A DNA stretch of 64,000 bases, taken from the NCBI RefSeq assembly GCF_003668995.1, contig NZ_CP033068.1, positions 310,001-374,000 of the forward strand. Direction: 5' to 3'. Source of the DNA: Flavobacterium sp. 140616W15 (GTDB lineage: Bacteria; Bacteroidota; Bacteroidia; Flavobacteriales; Flavobacteriaceae). Below, in pieces: positions 43,414-52,649 of the stretch; position 1 is the stretch's first letter, and the number at the start of each line of letters is the position of its first letter. Below the pieces are notes generated by a model. The model ran no database searches. It had not been told where the DNA came from and saw nothing but the letters and a program-made list of their open reading frames with translations. The translations under genes and the position numbers were made by a program.

Positions 43414-43450
43414 AAGCCCGAAGGAAATTAACTTTCGGGCTTTTTTTATT
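43414..43450 (+). terminator. Terminator of the short transcript
   Basis: AAGCCCGAA (43414-43422) pairs with TTCGGGCTT (43434-43442) around an 11-base loop and is followed by Ts. Confidence 0.85.
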
Positions 43451-43567
43451 CTAGACACTTCAAAAAATTCCCGATACCCCGCACTCAATTTATCTATTTG
43501 AGATAAAATGCTTTTGTCTTGTATTTTTTAATACTTGACAGGAAAACTATAATTTAAATTTTTTTAA

Positions 43568-44350
43568 ATGGACAATTATCTTTTAGATGATTACATCCAA
43601 TGTAGTCGTTTAAAGACAAAAAGACAAAAAAAGAGATTAGTTAAAGAGGATTTCGAAAAACAATTAATTCAGTTGAATAAACTCCAAGATGAACTTTGGG
43701 AAAAGAAAAGATGTTTGCCTTTAGTTCCCTTAGCAATGCCTTATCAAAAAGGATGGCAACGCTATTTTGTACTAAGGGAAGATATAGCAAGATCTAAAGA
43801 GGCATTGTTCTATAAAACAGTATTAGAAAAGATAAATACAGTGCAATATTCTCCTGATAAATCTTTCAAGAAAAAGAAAAAGAGGAAAAGAAAGCATGTA
43901 TATGTTGAAAAACTTCAGATTGTAAAAGAGTTTTCAGAATCGGAATGGAGAAGTCCAAAATTAACATTGACTGAAAAAGAAAAAATACATTTTTATAAAA
44001 GGGAACGCTGGTGTCCTAATTGTAAACGCTATAAAGTACATTATATATTTAATGAACCTTGGCGTTATGTATTACGTGTTAGACCCAATATGATAACACA
44101 TACTAGAATGGTTGATGCAGTTTTGGAAAGTGAAATAGATAGATTAGAAAATTATCTAACAAGAAATTTTCTTAGATATACGATGATGAAAATGAAAGAT
44201 GGAAGTTTGGACAATGGGCAATGGAGAGTGGTCAAACAATTGAAATATCTAAATCCTTTAGACTACAAACAAATTCATACCGTAATGGATGAATATTATA
44301 AAGAAAAAGAATATCTAAGTAATGGGGGAAGAGACCCTAAAGATAAATAA
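43568..44350 (+). CDS. Basic CxxC protein, first gene of the RtcB-PrfH operon
   Basis: This 260-residue protein is not recognised. It is very basic, with KKKKKRKRKHVYVEK at about residues 100-114 and a KTKRQKKRLVKEDF helix near the start. WCPNCKRYKVHYIFNEPWRYV gives one CxxC site. The last third (ESEIDRLENYLTRNFLRYTM, DNGQWRVVKQLKYLNPLDYK) is helical. The composition suggests binding to RNA. RtcB starts 4 bases after its stop, so both are in one operon, and it may be a specificity factor for the RNA repair genes behind it. Confidence 0.7.
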   Translation: MDNYLLDDYIQCSRLKTKRQKKRLVKEDFEKQLIQLNKLQDELWEKKRCLPLVPLAMPYQKGWQRYFVLREDIARSKEALFYKTVLEKINTVQYSPDKSFKKKKKRKRKHVYVEKLQIVKEFSESEWRSPKLTLTEKEKIHFYKRERWCPNCKRYKVHYIFNEPWRYVLRVRPNMITHTRMVDAVLESEIDRLENYLTRNFLRYTMMKMKDGSLDNGQWRVVKQLKYLNPLDYKQIHTVMDEYYKEKEYLSNGGRDPKDK

Positions 44351-44354
44351 TACA

Positions 44355-45746
44355 ATGGGAAATAAATTATCCGGAAAAGACCTGATTAAAATAGGCTTTC
44401 CAAAAAATAATAGTATCAATATCGCCTTGGGGCAGATAAATAGATACCGCAAACGAGAAAAAAAAGAGAGTATATTAAACGAAGCCAAAGAAGTTTTACT
44501 GTCACCTGAAAAATTTACAGGACATGGCACTTGGGGTAAAGTTGCTGAAGGATTGGTTAATCCGGTACAGGTAAGAATGCACCAGTTAAATAATACTCGT
44601 GCACCATTTTCCATATTTGGAGAAAATGAAATTGATGAGCAGGCTAAGTATCAGTTATATGATGCTTTAAAATTGCCAATTTCAGTTGCAGGTGCGTTAA
44701 TGCCCGATGCACATTCTGGCTATGGTTTACCAATAGGTGGCGTGCTTGCTACAGATAATGCGGTTATTCCGTATGGAGTAGGAGTGGATATTGGCTGTCG
44801 AATGAGTTTGTCAATTTTTGATATACCAGCATCTTTTTTTAAAGGAAAAGAGCATCAGTTGCAAGCGATTCTAAAAGATCATACGAAGTTTGGAATGTAC
44901 GAAACGCATACCATACGAGCAGATCACGAAGTGTTTAGCCGAAGCGAGTTTCAGGATATTCCACTTATAAAAAACTTATTAAGTAAAGCATATAAGCAAC
45001 TTGGTACATCTGGTGGAGGGAACCATTTTGTTGAGTTTGGGATTGCTAAAATTACCGATCCGCTTAATGAATGGAAAATTGGAGTAGGTGAGTATTTTGC
45101 AGTGCTTTCGCATAGTGGGTCAAGAGGTTTGGGAGCTAATATTGCCAAACATTATACGTATCTGGCAACAAAACAATGTCCGTTGCCAAAAAATGTGCAG
45201 CATTTGGCTTGGTTGGATTTAAATACACACGATGGACAGGAATATTGGCTGGCTATGAACTTAGCAGGAGATTATGCCAAAGCTTGCCATGATGATATTC
45301 ATCGCCGAATTGCCAAAGCAATTGGTAAACGTGTGGTTGTAACAATCGAAAATCATCACAATTTTGCTTGGAAAGAAATGGTAAATGGTAAGGAAGCTAT
45401 TGTGCATCGTAAAGGGGCAACTCCTGCAAATGTAGGTGAACTTGGAATTATTCCGGGTTCGATGACTGCGCCTGGATTTATTGTTCAGGGTAAAGGAAAT
45501 GCAGCCAGTTTAAATTCTGCATCACATGGTGCAGGACGCCTTTTTTCTCGTAGAAAATGCAAGGAATCGTTTACGCAAAGTGAGATTAATAAAGTCTTAA
45601 AAGCAAACGATGTGAGTTTAATTGGTGGAAACATTGATGAAGCACCAATGGCGTATAAAGATATTAATAAAGTAATGGCTAATCAAACAGAATTGGTGGA
45701 TGTTTTAGGAACATTTACACCAAAAATCGTTCGAATGGACAGATAA
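44355..45746 (+). CDS. rtcB: RtcB family RNA-splicing ligase
   Basis: From the ATG at 44355 it has 463 residues. The Mn-binding and guanylylation residues are in place: MPDAHSGYGLPIGG, YGVGVDIGCRMSL (Cys148), SGGGNHFVEFG, HSGSRGLGANIAKHYT, NHHNFAWKEMV and NSASHGAGRLFSR (His391, the GMP-accepting His). RtcB seals 2',3'-cyclic phosphate and 5'-OH RNA ends using GTP. In this operon with PrfH it probably reseals damaged rRNA or tRNA. A longer ORF start at 44322 overlaps the upstream gene. Confidence 0.95.
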   Translation: MGNKLSGKDLIKIGFPKNNSINIALGQINRYRKREKKESILNEAKEVLLSPEKFTGHGTWGKVAEGLVNPVQVRMHQLNNTRAPFSIFGENEIDEQAKYQLYDALKLPISVAGALMPDAHSGYGLPIGGVLATDNAVIPYGVGVDIGCRMSLSIFDIPASFFKGKEHQLQAILKDHTKFGMYETHTIRADHEVFSRSEFQDIPLIKNLLSKAYKQLGTSGGGNHFVEFGIAKITDPLNEWKIGVGEYFAVLSHSGSRGLGANIAKHYTYLATKQCPLPKNVQHLAWLDLNTHDGQEYWLAMNLAGDYAKACHDDIHRRIAKAIGKRVVVTIENHHNFAWKEMVNGKEAIVHRKGATPANVGELGIIPGSMTAPGFIVQGKGNAASLNSASHGAGRLFSRRKCKESFTQSEINKVLKANDVSLIGGNIDEAPMAYKDINKVMANQTELVDVLGTFTPKIVRMDR

Positions 45747-45764
45747 TTTAAAAAATTAAAAAAG

Positions 45765-46376
45765 ATGAAACGATTTCAAGATGAAAATAAATTTTTAGGA
45801 AATTTTGCTAATGAAATTTTGGTAAAATGTCCGAAATGCGATTCAAAATCAGCTGTTAAAAGAGAATATAAAGAAGGATGTAATTGTGGACGTTGTTATG
45901 CTGCAGTTTTTGAATGTAAACACTGTTTTTATAAACTCAATGAACCAGTTTATCAATACATTGCCTATGGAAAATCATATTGCAATCATTGTTTTGAAAA
46001 ATATGAATTTGAATCGCAACCTTTAAAAGAAAAGCCTGAAAAATATAAAGCTAAATGCCCACATTGTAACTTTCAAGAAGAATGGAAACCAAAAATTAAA
46101 GCGGTTTTACAAAACTCAAAAGCAAATGATGGTTTAGTAACAGATACATGGTATAATTTACCTCTTTGGTTTCAAAAAGAAGTAGATGGAGAAATATTTT
46201 GGGCATACAATCAAGAGCATATCGATTATTTAGAAAGGTATATTGGAGCAGATTTGCGAGAACGAAATTCAAAGATAAATTACAGTTCAAGTTTAGTAGC
46301 TCGTTTACCAAAATTTGTAAAAGAAGCTAAGAACAGAGAAAAACTGTTGAAAATTATAGAAAGATGGAAAAAATAA
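45765..46376 (+). CDS. Multi-CxxC zinc-ribbon protein between rtcB and prfH
   Basis: The 203-residue protein has Cys pairs in [36 protein letters not shown] and [11 protein letters not shown], enough for two or three zinc sites. The C-terminal half ([42 protein letters not shown]) is mixed helical, with a W-x-x-L-P-L-W-F motif. It resembles TFIIB-type zinc-ribbon proteins that occur near RtcB in other genomes. Its last 13 bases overlap the prfH start, so translation is coupled. It may hold the RNA end or the ribosome. Confidence 0.7.
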   Translation: MKRFQDENKFLGNFANEILVKCPKCDSKSAVKREYKEGCNCGRCYAAVFECKHCFYKLNEPVYQYIAYGKSYCNHCFEKYEFESQPLKEKPEKYKAKCPHCNFQEEWKPKIKAVLQNSKANDGLVTDTWYNLPLWFQKEVDGEIFWAYNQEHIDYLERYIGADLRERNSKINYSSSLVARLPKFVKEAKNREKLLKIIERWKK

Positions 46377-47041
46377 TTCAAATAACATCAGGTCGTGGCC
46401 CAGCAGAATGTAGCTGGGTTGTGGCTCAGGTTTTAAAAACATTCCTAGAAGAAGCAAATGACAATAAAATAAAGACTACTTTGCTTCAAAGAGAAACAGG
46501 AATAGAAAATGGTACAGTAGAAACAGCAACAATTTTACTAGAAAGTAATAACCTTGATGAGTTTGTAAACTCCTGGATTGGAACAATTCAGTGGATAGGA
46601 CAGAGTCAGTTTAGAAAATTTCATAAACGTAAAAACTGGTTTGTCGGAATTTTTGAAGTAGATAAAAAGACTACAACGCAAATTTCTGAGAATGATATTC
46701 AGTATCAGGCAATGCGAAGTTCAGGTGCTGGGGGGCAACATGTAAATAAGGTAAGTTCTGCCGTAAGAGCCACTCATCTTCCTACTGGAATAAGTGTTGT
46801 GTCTATGGATTCGCGTTCACAGCATCAGAATAAAAAACTAGCAACCGAGAGGTTATTACAGAAATTTAAGGATGAAACTGTCAAACAATTCAAAGCCGAA
46901 TTTCAGATGCAATGGATGAACCAATTGCAAATTCAGCGAGGTAATCCGATTCGGATTTTTCAGGGTTCAGATTTTAAAAAACAAAAACAAACAAAAAATT
47001 ACAAACAGGAAAGACAAAGATTAAAAGAGAAGATTATTTAG
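46364..47041 (+). CDS. prfH: Peptide chain release factor homolog PrfH
   Basis: The 225 residues form a short class I release factor. The GGQ motif (Gly123-Gly124-Gln125) lies in [20 protein letters not shown], and the tail [22 protein letters not shown] follows the usual RF pattern. The stop-codon recognition domain is missing. [19 protein letters not shown] at the end is positive. PrfH releases peptides from ribosomes damaged at the decoding centre, and has been linked to RtcB for repairing the nicked 16S rRNA. Its start lies inside the upstream gene. Confidence 0.9.
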   Translation: MEKIIQITSGRGPAECSWVVAQVLKTFLEEANDNKIKTTLLQRETGIENGTVETATILLESNNLDEFVNSWIGTIQWIGQSQFRKFHKRKNWFVGIFEVDKKTTTQISENDIQYQAMRSSGAGGQHVNKVSSAVRATHLPTGISVVSMDSRSQHQNKKLATERLLQKFKDETVKQFKAEFQMQWMNQLQIQRGNPIRIFQGSDFKKQKQTKNYKQERQRLKEKII

Positions 47042-47087
47042 AAAATGATTAGCCTCTAGAATCTTGAATTTCTAAATAGAATAAATT

Positions 47088-47606
47088 ATGAAAACAGTAG
47101 ATAAATATCTTTTTCAGGCATTAGATAGTTATCCATATTCGTTGGAAGAAACTATCGAATCTTTGGATTATGCCTTGTCTTATGATGATAAAAACACAAT
47201 GGCTCTATGCTTATACGGGCAGGTTTTAAGCGATCAGTTATTTAAATATGAGGAAGCAAAAGAATATTTTCAGCAGGCGATTTCGATTAATATTAATTCA
47301 ATCGAAGTATATCCTTTTTATATTCATACTTTAATTTTGAATGAAGATTACAAAGAAGCAAAGAAACTGATTGACTTTGCATTGACCATTAAAGGGATTA
47401 ATAAAGTAGAGCTATTTCTTAAGAAAGTAATGCTCTTGGAGAGTCAACAAAAGTTTAAAAAAGCTTTGAAGGCTTTGAAAAAAGCAAAACTTGTAACTAT
47501 AAATTCAGCTTACGATTATGATATTGAAGTGACTGAAAAAAGAGTAAATAAAAAAATAAAAAAAGACTCTAAAAAAGAGCAACCTGTTAAAAATAAAAAG
47601 AAATAA
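47088..47606 (+). CDS. TPR-like helical repeat protein, last gene of the RtcB-PrfH operon
   Basis: The 172 residues hold several tetratricopeptide-like helix pairs (TMALCLYGQVLSDQLFKYEEAK, VYPFYIHTLILNEDYKEAKKL, VELFLKKVMLLESQQKFKKAL) and a Lys-rich C-terminus (KKIKKDSKKEQPVKNKKK). It has no signal peptide. It follows prfH after 46 bases and precedes the terminator, so it belongs to the operon. It may be a scaffold for the repair proteins. The family as such is not recognised. Confidence 0.7.
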   Translation: MKTVDKYLFQALDSYPYSLEETIESLDYALSYDDKNTMALCLYGQVLSDQLFKYEEAKEYFQQAISININSIEVYPFYIHTLILNEDYKEAKKLIDFALTIKGINKVELFLKKVMLLESQQKFKKALKALKKAKLVTINSAYDYDIEVTEKRVNKKIKKDSKKEQPVKNKKK

Positions 47607-47612
47607 TACTAG

Positions 47613-47646
47613 AAAAGGATGTCGTAATAGATGTCCTTTTTTATTT
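47613..47646 (+). terminator. Terminator of the RtcB-PrfH operon
   Basis: GGATGTC pairs with GATGTCC through two wobble pairs, extended by AAAA and TTTT. A T-run follows. Confidence 0.65.
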
Positions 47647-47818
47647 CTAGAAACTTATATCTATTAAAAGAATATTTTAAATAACGCCTAAGTAGAGTGC
47701 TACATTTTGATATTAAGTTTTTCACAAACATACTTTAATTTTAAAGATAAATATTTGTTACTTTTAGGAATTAGCCTCATTTTTACATTCTGTTTTCTTA
47801 AAATACATATAGAATCAT

Positions 47819-49096
47819 ATGAAAAATAATTCAAAAAAAATAAATTCTACAAAACACGTTCTTTTTGGTAGTTTAATAGGTACTACAATCGAATTTTTTG
47901 ACTTTTATATTTATGCCAATGCAGCAGTCTTAGTTTTTCCGCAGTTGTTTTTTCCAAGTTCAGATTCGACTATGGCAACATTAGAGTCGTTAGCTACTTT
48001 TTCAATTGCTTTTTTATCACGCCCTTTGGGTTCAGCATTTTTCGGGCATTATGGAGATAAAATTGGACGTAAATTCACTTTAGTTGCTGCCTTGTTAACT
48101 ATGGGGATTTCGACAGTAGCCATAGGTTTTTTACCAAGTTATGCCAGCATTGGTGTTGCAGCTCCTTTATTATTGATGTTATGTCGATTTGGACAAGGAG
48201 TCGGGTTGGGTGGAGAATGGGGAGGAGCAGTTTTGCTAGCAATCGAAAATGCACCACCAAATAAACGGGCTTGGTACGGGATGTTTCCGCAATTAGGTGC
48301 GCCAATTGGCTTGCTACTTTCAGGAGGTACTTTTTTATTACTTACAGATTCAATGAGTAATGAAGATTTTATGAATTATGGATGGAGAATTCCTTTTATT
48401 GCCAGTTCACTTTTGGTAGTAGTTGGGTTTTATATCCGAACTAAAATTACAGAAACACCTTCTTTTGAAAATTCTAAAAAGGAACAAGAAGAAGTGAAAA
48501 TTCCATTTTTAACTTTGGTTAAGTCGTATAAAAATCAATTGATTTTTGGAACACTCGCAGCCGTAACAACCTTCTTGGTGTTTTATTTAATGACTGTGTT
48601 TACATTGAGTTGGGCAACTTCTGATTTGGGTTATGCAAAAAGAGATTTCTTATTGATTCAGTTGTTTTCAGTATTGTTTTTTGCTTTATTTATCCCTATT
48701 TCCGCTGTAGTAGCAGATAAAATAGGACGCCGTAAAATATTAATTTTAACTACGGGAGCTATTGCTGTTTTTGGTTTTTTCTTTTCCTATTTTCTAAATT
48801 CAGGAAATGCAGCGATGGTTACTTTCTTTTTATGTCTTGGAATGGGCTTGATGGGCTTTACTTACGGTCCTTTAGGAACCTTTCTGTCTGAATTGTTTCC
48901 CACTGCCGTTCGTTATTCAGGAGCTTCATTAACCTTTAATATGGCAGGAATCATCGGTGCAGCATTTGCCCCAATGATTGCGATTTGGCTAGCAAGTACG
49001 TATAATTTAACCTACGTAGGTTTCTATCTTAGTATTGCAGCTTTTATTTCGATGTTGTCATTATTAGTAATTAGTAAAAAAGAACATAAGTTTTAA
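47819..49096 (+). CDS. MFS transporter, metabolite:H+ symporter (MHS) type
   Basis: This 425-residue protein has 12 predicted helices. The N-terminus LFGSLIGTTIEFFDFYIYANAA is the signature of the MHS subfamily (ProP, ShiA, KgtP). RPLGSAFFGHYGDKIGRKFTL is the conserved loop 2-3 motif, and FGQGVGLGGEWGGAVLLAIENAP is typical of the family. ADKIGRRKILIL is its second-half counterpart. It imports a polar metabolite with protons. The solute cannot be inferred, and no catabolic gene is adjacent. The gene is single. Confidence 0.85.
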   Translation: MKNNSKKINSTKHVLFGSLIGTTIEFFDFYIYANAAVLVFPQLFFPSSDSTMATLESLATFSIAFLSRPLGSAFFGHYGDKIGRKFTLVAALLTMGISTVAIGFLPSYASIGVAAPLLLMLCRFGQGVGLGGEWGGAVLLAIENAPPNKRAWYGMFPQLGAPIGLLLSGGTFLLLTDSMSNEDFMNYGWRIPFIASSLLVVVGFYIRTKITETPSFENSKKEQEEVKIPFLTLVKSYKNQLIFGTLAAVTTFLVFYLMTVFTLSWATSDLGYAKRDFLLIQLFSVLFFALFIPISAVVADKIGRRKILILTTGAIAVFGFFFSYFLNSGNAAMVTFFLCLGMGLMGFTYGPLGTFLSELFPTAVRYSGASLTFNMAGIIGAAFAPMIAIWLASTYNLTYVGFYLSIAAFISMLSLLVISKKEHKF

Positions 49097-49112
49097 GAAT
49101 TTAATACTAATA

Positions 49113-49148
49113 AAAAAGGGTCGTCTAATTATTTAGACGACCCTTTTT
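49113..49148. terminator. Bidirectional terminator, perfect 16-bp stem
   Basis: AAAAAGGGTCGTCTAA (49113-49128) pairs with 49133-49148 around a 4-base loop. It serves the MFS gene and the T9SS protein gene. Confidence 0.9.
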
Positions 49149-49151
49149 GTT

Positions 49152-52100
49152 TTATCGTTTTAAGCTAAAGTGGCTTTTGAATTCGGCTCCGTTTAAACGA
49201 GTAACTACAAACCAATAGTCTGATGAAGGTTGATTTTGACCAATGTATGTTCCATCCCACGAAGTATTAGTTGCTAATTCTTTAATGAGTTTTCCATAAC
49301 GGTTAAAAATTTGTATTCTCGTATTTGGCTTTAAATAGCGAAAATCAATTGTCCAAGTATCGTTGTAACCATCATTATTTGGAGTGAAAAATTTTGGAAA
49401 AGGAAGTTCGTCGACATAATTAATGCACTCTGTGGTGGTCGGTTCGAGGATATTAATTGTTATTGAAGATCTTTCGCTTTCGCATCCATTAATTGTTTGG
49501 GAGGCATAATAAATGATTCCATTTTCTAATGGAGTTGATTCCGATAAATCTGTTCCAGTTGTAAACGAATCGTACCACTTTATGTTTTGACCATTTATTT
49601 TTATATCGCTAATTGTAGCATTTTGCTGTGCACAAAAACTTTGATTCCCATTAAGAATTGGAGGTTGAGTATCTTGAATTTTTACATTTACTGCAAGTCT
49701 TTCGCTTTCGCAACCATTTATTGTTTGTGTAGCGTAATAAATTTTATTCTCTAGTATTGTTGTATTTGCTAAAATAGTACCCATGGTTTGAGCATCATAC
49801 CATATAATTGAGTTTCCCGTAATATTTATATCAGCGATAGTTGCATATTGGTCAATACAAAAAGTTTGTTGAGTATTTGCATTTGGTATAGCAGTATCGT
49901 ATACATTTACTAAAACAGCGAGCCTTTCACTTTCGCAACCAACAACTTGTGATACATAATAGGTGGTGTTGTTTTGTAATAAAGTGTTGTTTGGTAATGA
50001 AGATGCAGAGAGGTTAGAATCATACCACCTCAAATTCTGTTCAATAATATTAATGTTGTTTAAAGTTGCATTTTCGCTTTTGCAAAATTTCTGATTTGTA
50101 TCTCCAGTAGGAATAGCAGGTGTATTTTGAATAGAAACTGTAACTGCTAATCTCTTGCTTTCGCAATTATTAAGAGTTTGCGAAGCATAATATGTAGTTC
50201 CATTTTGAAGGCTGGTGTTATTTGCTAAGCTAATTCCATTGGTTAGTGCATTATACCATTTTATATTTTCTCCTGTAACTATAATATTATCCAAAGTTGG
50301 ATTTAGACCTGTACAAAATGGTTGATTTGCATCACCAGATGGAGAAGGAGTATCTTGAATTTTTATAGTAATAGCCACTCTTTCACTCTCACATTCATTT
50401 ATTGTTTGTGAGGCATAATAAGTCTTACCATCTTGAAGCAAAGTTGTGTTTGTTAAAAGTGTTCCACCGATTTGGGCATGATACCATTTTATGTTTTGAC
50501 CTGTAATTTGAATATTGTTTAAAGTTGCATTTTCTTGGATGCAGAAAGTTTGAGGAGAAGTTATTGTTGGTTTTATAGGTTTAGGGGTAGTGTAGAGTTT
50601 TAAATCAGTTTCAACGAAACAAAAAGGATTGTTTTTGAAATAGCTTTTTACTTTTATTGTCTCTTCATTTTTAATTGTATTTGTAAATGGGTTTGGTAAA
50701 GGACTTGGTAATAATGTTCCATTTGAATCTCTATACTCAACTATCAAATTAGTTTGGTTACCAATAATAGTAGTACTAATGTCTGAAGTATCAAATGAAT
50801 TAGAAATACCAGAACCAGAATTCGATTCACATGCATACTTAGGGTTTAAGGAAGTGTTAATAGGAGTTTTAGTAATTGTTATCTTTTTTTGTATCGTTTG
50901 AGATTCACTTCCACATTTTACCACTGCAGAAATATTATAGATTCCCTGTGTGGTAAATTGATGTTGAGGATTATTTATGTTAGACGTATTGTTCACAGTA
51001 GAATTTGGGTCATCAAAATCCCAAAGAATAGAATCAAATGTTCCTCTTACAGTGAAGTTTGTAGGAGTATTAAAGCAAGTGTTTTCTGCTAGTATTTCTC
51101 CATTATCAGATGTTGTTGAGTTTATATTAAATTTATAGAGCATTGCATCAGGGTCATTATTACCACTGTTGTTGTTAATAATTGCCCCATTAAGTTTCAT
51201 CGGATTGCTACCAAAAGTAGAAGTTAAATATAAATTATCCCCATTAAAAAATAAATTCCCAGGGAGATTAGTGACAAAGTAACTCAAATTAGGTACTCCA
51301 TTAGACTGAAACATAAATTCACTACTAAAGTCCGATAACTTCATTTTGAATAGAATTAAGTCTTCAGATGAATGAATGTTGTTATAATATTTTGTACTGG
51401 TTGCGATCCCATTAGGGAAAACCATTGTACCTCTGAAGCTAGTTAAAATATACAAGTACCCATTTTTTTCAGTCATATATGCAGATCTTCCATATTGAAC
51501 TGCACCAGATGAAGAAATGATGTACGATGATGAATTGTCAAATCGTTTAATGTTTTCTAAATTTCCATTAGCGGTGTTGAATTCAGTTAGAACACTTTGA
51601 AATTCATCATTTCTTGAACTCACAAAATAAATATTTCCTAATATGTTTGTAGTTAAACTTATTTTTCCCCAAATGTAAAGTTTATTGTTTTCAGCATTAA
51701 AATGTATTCCAGTGGGAACATAAATTCCGAATGCGTTACTGTTTGTATTGCTTGATAAAATTTTTGACCAATTTAATTGTAAAGAAGAATTAAATTTATC
51801 GATATTTGAATTTTGAGCATTATAATGTGATCGAGTTAGATAAATATTTCCTTGATTATCTATTTCTGAATATTTAAAAATATCATCTCCATTTCCATGG
51901 CTAATAGCATCCATGAAATTTCCATTAGTATCGTATTTGGCTATAAATGCTTTTGAGTGATATGTATATGGCAAATTAAAAGACTTACTACTTGTGAAAA
52001 TTATATCTGTATTAAATGTACCTGTGATATATAATTCATTATTGTGAAAAAATATATTTTGCATGTCGTGTCCTATTCCATTTAGGCTAACAATACTTTT

Positions 52101-52502
52101 AGACCATATAATTGTACCTAATGAATTTAATTTGAAAAAATTTAAACCAGGTGACATTATAAAACCATTATAATTAAACGGACCAAGACCTCCATTAAGA
52201 CTTTCAAAATTGTAAATTAAAATGTAAATATTACCCAATTCGTCACTTGATACAGCTTTAACAGCAATATTATTATAGCCAAAGGTTTTAGACCAAATAA
52301 GATTACAATTAAAATCGTATTTATTAATTATTGATGATGTAAAGCCACCAGAATCTATTAAATAGACAATTCCATCAATAGTTTTTTCAATATCCATAGC
52401 TGAATCATCTGTCCAGTTTCCTATGTTTTTATTACATTCAAAGCATTGACTATGGATTGTAAATGAAAAACTAAGAAATAAAAAAAGTAAAATTCGCTTC
52501 AT
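49152..52502 (-). CDS. Large secreted protein with Ig-like repeats and T9SS type B sorting domain
   Basis: The 1116 residues start with a signal peptide (KRILLFLFLSFSFTIHS). Residues 20-470 resemble a beta-propeller-like region with repeated YLTSTFGSN/YNFESLNG-type strands. A PKD-like segment (DSILWDFDDPNSTVNNT) follows, then five Ig-like repeats (about residues 650-1018). The end (FPKFFTPNNDGYNDTWTIDF, NRYGKLIKEL, WDGTYIGQ, YWFVVT, FSLKR) is the gliding-motility C-terminal (type B) sorting domain. Such proteins are exported by the type IX system and attached to or released from the cell surface. Adhesion is likely but not shown. Confidence 0.9.
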   Translation of the reverse strand: MKRILLFLFLSFSFTIHSQCFECNKNIGNWTDDSAMDIEKTIDGIVYLIDSGGFTSSIINKYDFNCNLIWSKTFGYNNIAVKAVSSDELGNIYILIYNFESLNGGLGPFNYNGFIMSPGLNFFKLNSLGTIIWSKSIVSLNGIGHDMQNIFFHNNELYITGTFNTDIIFTSSKSFNLPYTYHSKAFIAKYDTNGNFMDAISHGNGDDIFKYSEIDNQGNIYLTRSHYNAQNSNIDKFNSSLQLNWSKILSSNTNSNAFGIYVPTGIHFNAENNKLYIWGKISLTTNILGNIYFVSSRNDEFQSVLTEFNTANGNLENIKRFDNSSSYIISSSGAVQYGRSAYMTEKNGYLYILTSFRGTMVFPNGIATSTKYYNNIHSSEDLILFKMKLSDFSSEFMFQSNGVPNLSYFVTNLPGNLFFNGDNLYLTSTFGSNPMKLNGAIINNNSGNNDPDAMLYKFNINSTTSDNGEILAENTCFNTPTNFTVRGTFDSILWDFDDPNSTVNNTSNINNPQHQFTTQGIYNISAVVKCGSESQTIQKKITITKTPINTSLNPKYACESNSGSGISNSFDTSDISTTIIGNQTNLIVEYRDSNGTLLPSPLPNPFTNTIKNEETIKVKSYFKNNPFCFVETDLKLYTTPKPIKPTITSPQTFCIQENATLNNIQITGQNIKWYHAQIGGTLLTNTTLLQDGKTYYASQTINECESERVAITIKIQDTPSPSGDANQPFCTGLNPTLDNIIVTGENIKWYNALTNGISLANNTSLQNGTTYYASQTLNNCESKRLAVTVSIQNTPAIPTGDTNQKFCKSENATLNNINIIEQNLRWYDSNLSASSLPNNTLLQNNTTYYVSQVVGCESERLAVLVNVYDTAIPNANTQQTFCIDQYATIADINITGNSIIWYDAQTMGTILANTTILENKIYYATQTINGCESERLAVNVKIQDTQPPILNGNQSFCAQQNATISDIKINGQNIKWYDSFTTGTDLSESTPLENGIIYYASQTINGCESERSSITINILEPTTTECINYVDELPFPKFFTPNNDGYNDTWTIDFRYLKPNTRIQIFNRYGKLIKELATNTSWDGTYIGQNQPSSDYWFVVTRLNGAEFKSHFSLKR
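49446..50552 (-). repeat. Five tandem Ig-like repeats of about 75 codons
   Basis: Each unit has FC (or FCAQQ, FCIDQ, FCKSE, FCTGL) near the start, an I-K/R/I-WYD/N/H core, a LANTTxL-like turn, YYASQT or YYVSQV, and CESERLAV. The third unit is the most diverged in its core (LRWYDSNLSASSLPNN). They lie inside the T9SS protein gene. Confidence 0.8.
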
Positions 52503-52600
52503 AAATAAGGGTTTGGTAGATTCGCAAATGTAATTAAATATCTATTAAATAAAATTAAAAGTCTGTGCTTCAAATTATAAATTATTACTCCAAAATCTTT

Positions 52601-52633
52601 TTGCAAAAACATTATAAATATCCCGTATTTTTG
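52601..52633 (+). promoter_or_regulatory. Bacteroidota promoter of the radical SAM gene
   Basis: TTG (52601-52603) and TATTTTTG (52626-52633) are 22 bases apart. The TTG start codon at 52650 follows 16 bases later, so the leader is about ten bases long. Confidence 0.6.
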
Positions 52634-52649
52634 CAGAAAATATTTCCCT

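Noticed and set aside
44315..44614. 99-codon minus-strand ORF
   Set aside because: It is antisense to the rtcB start and has no supporting motif.
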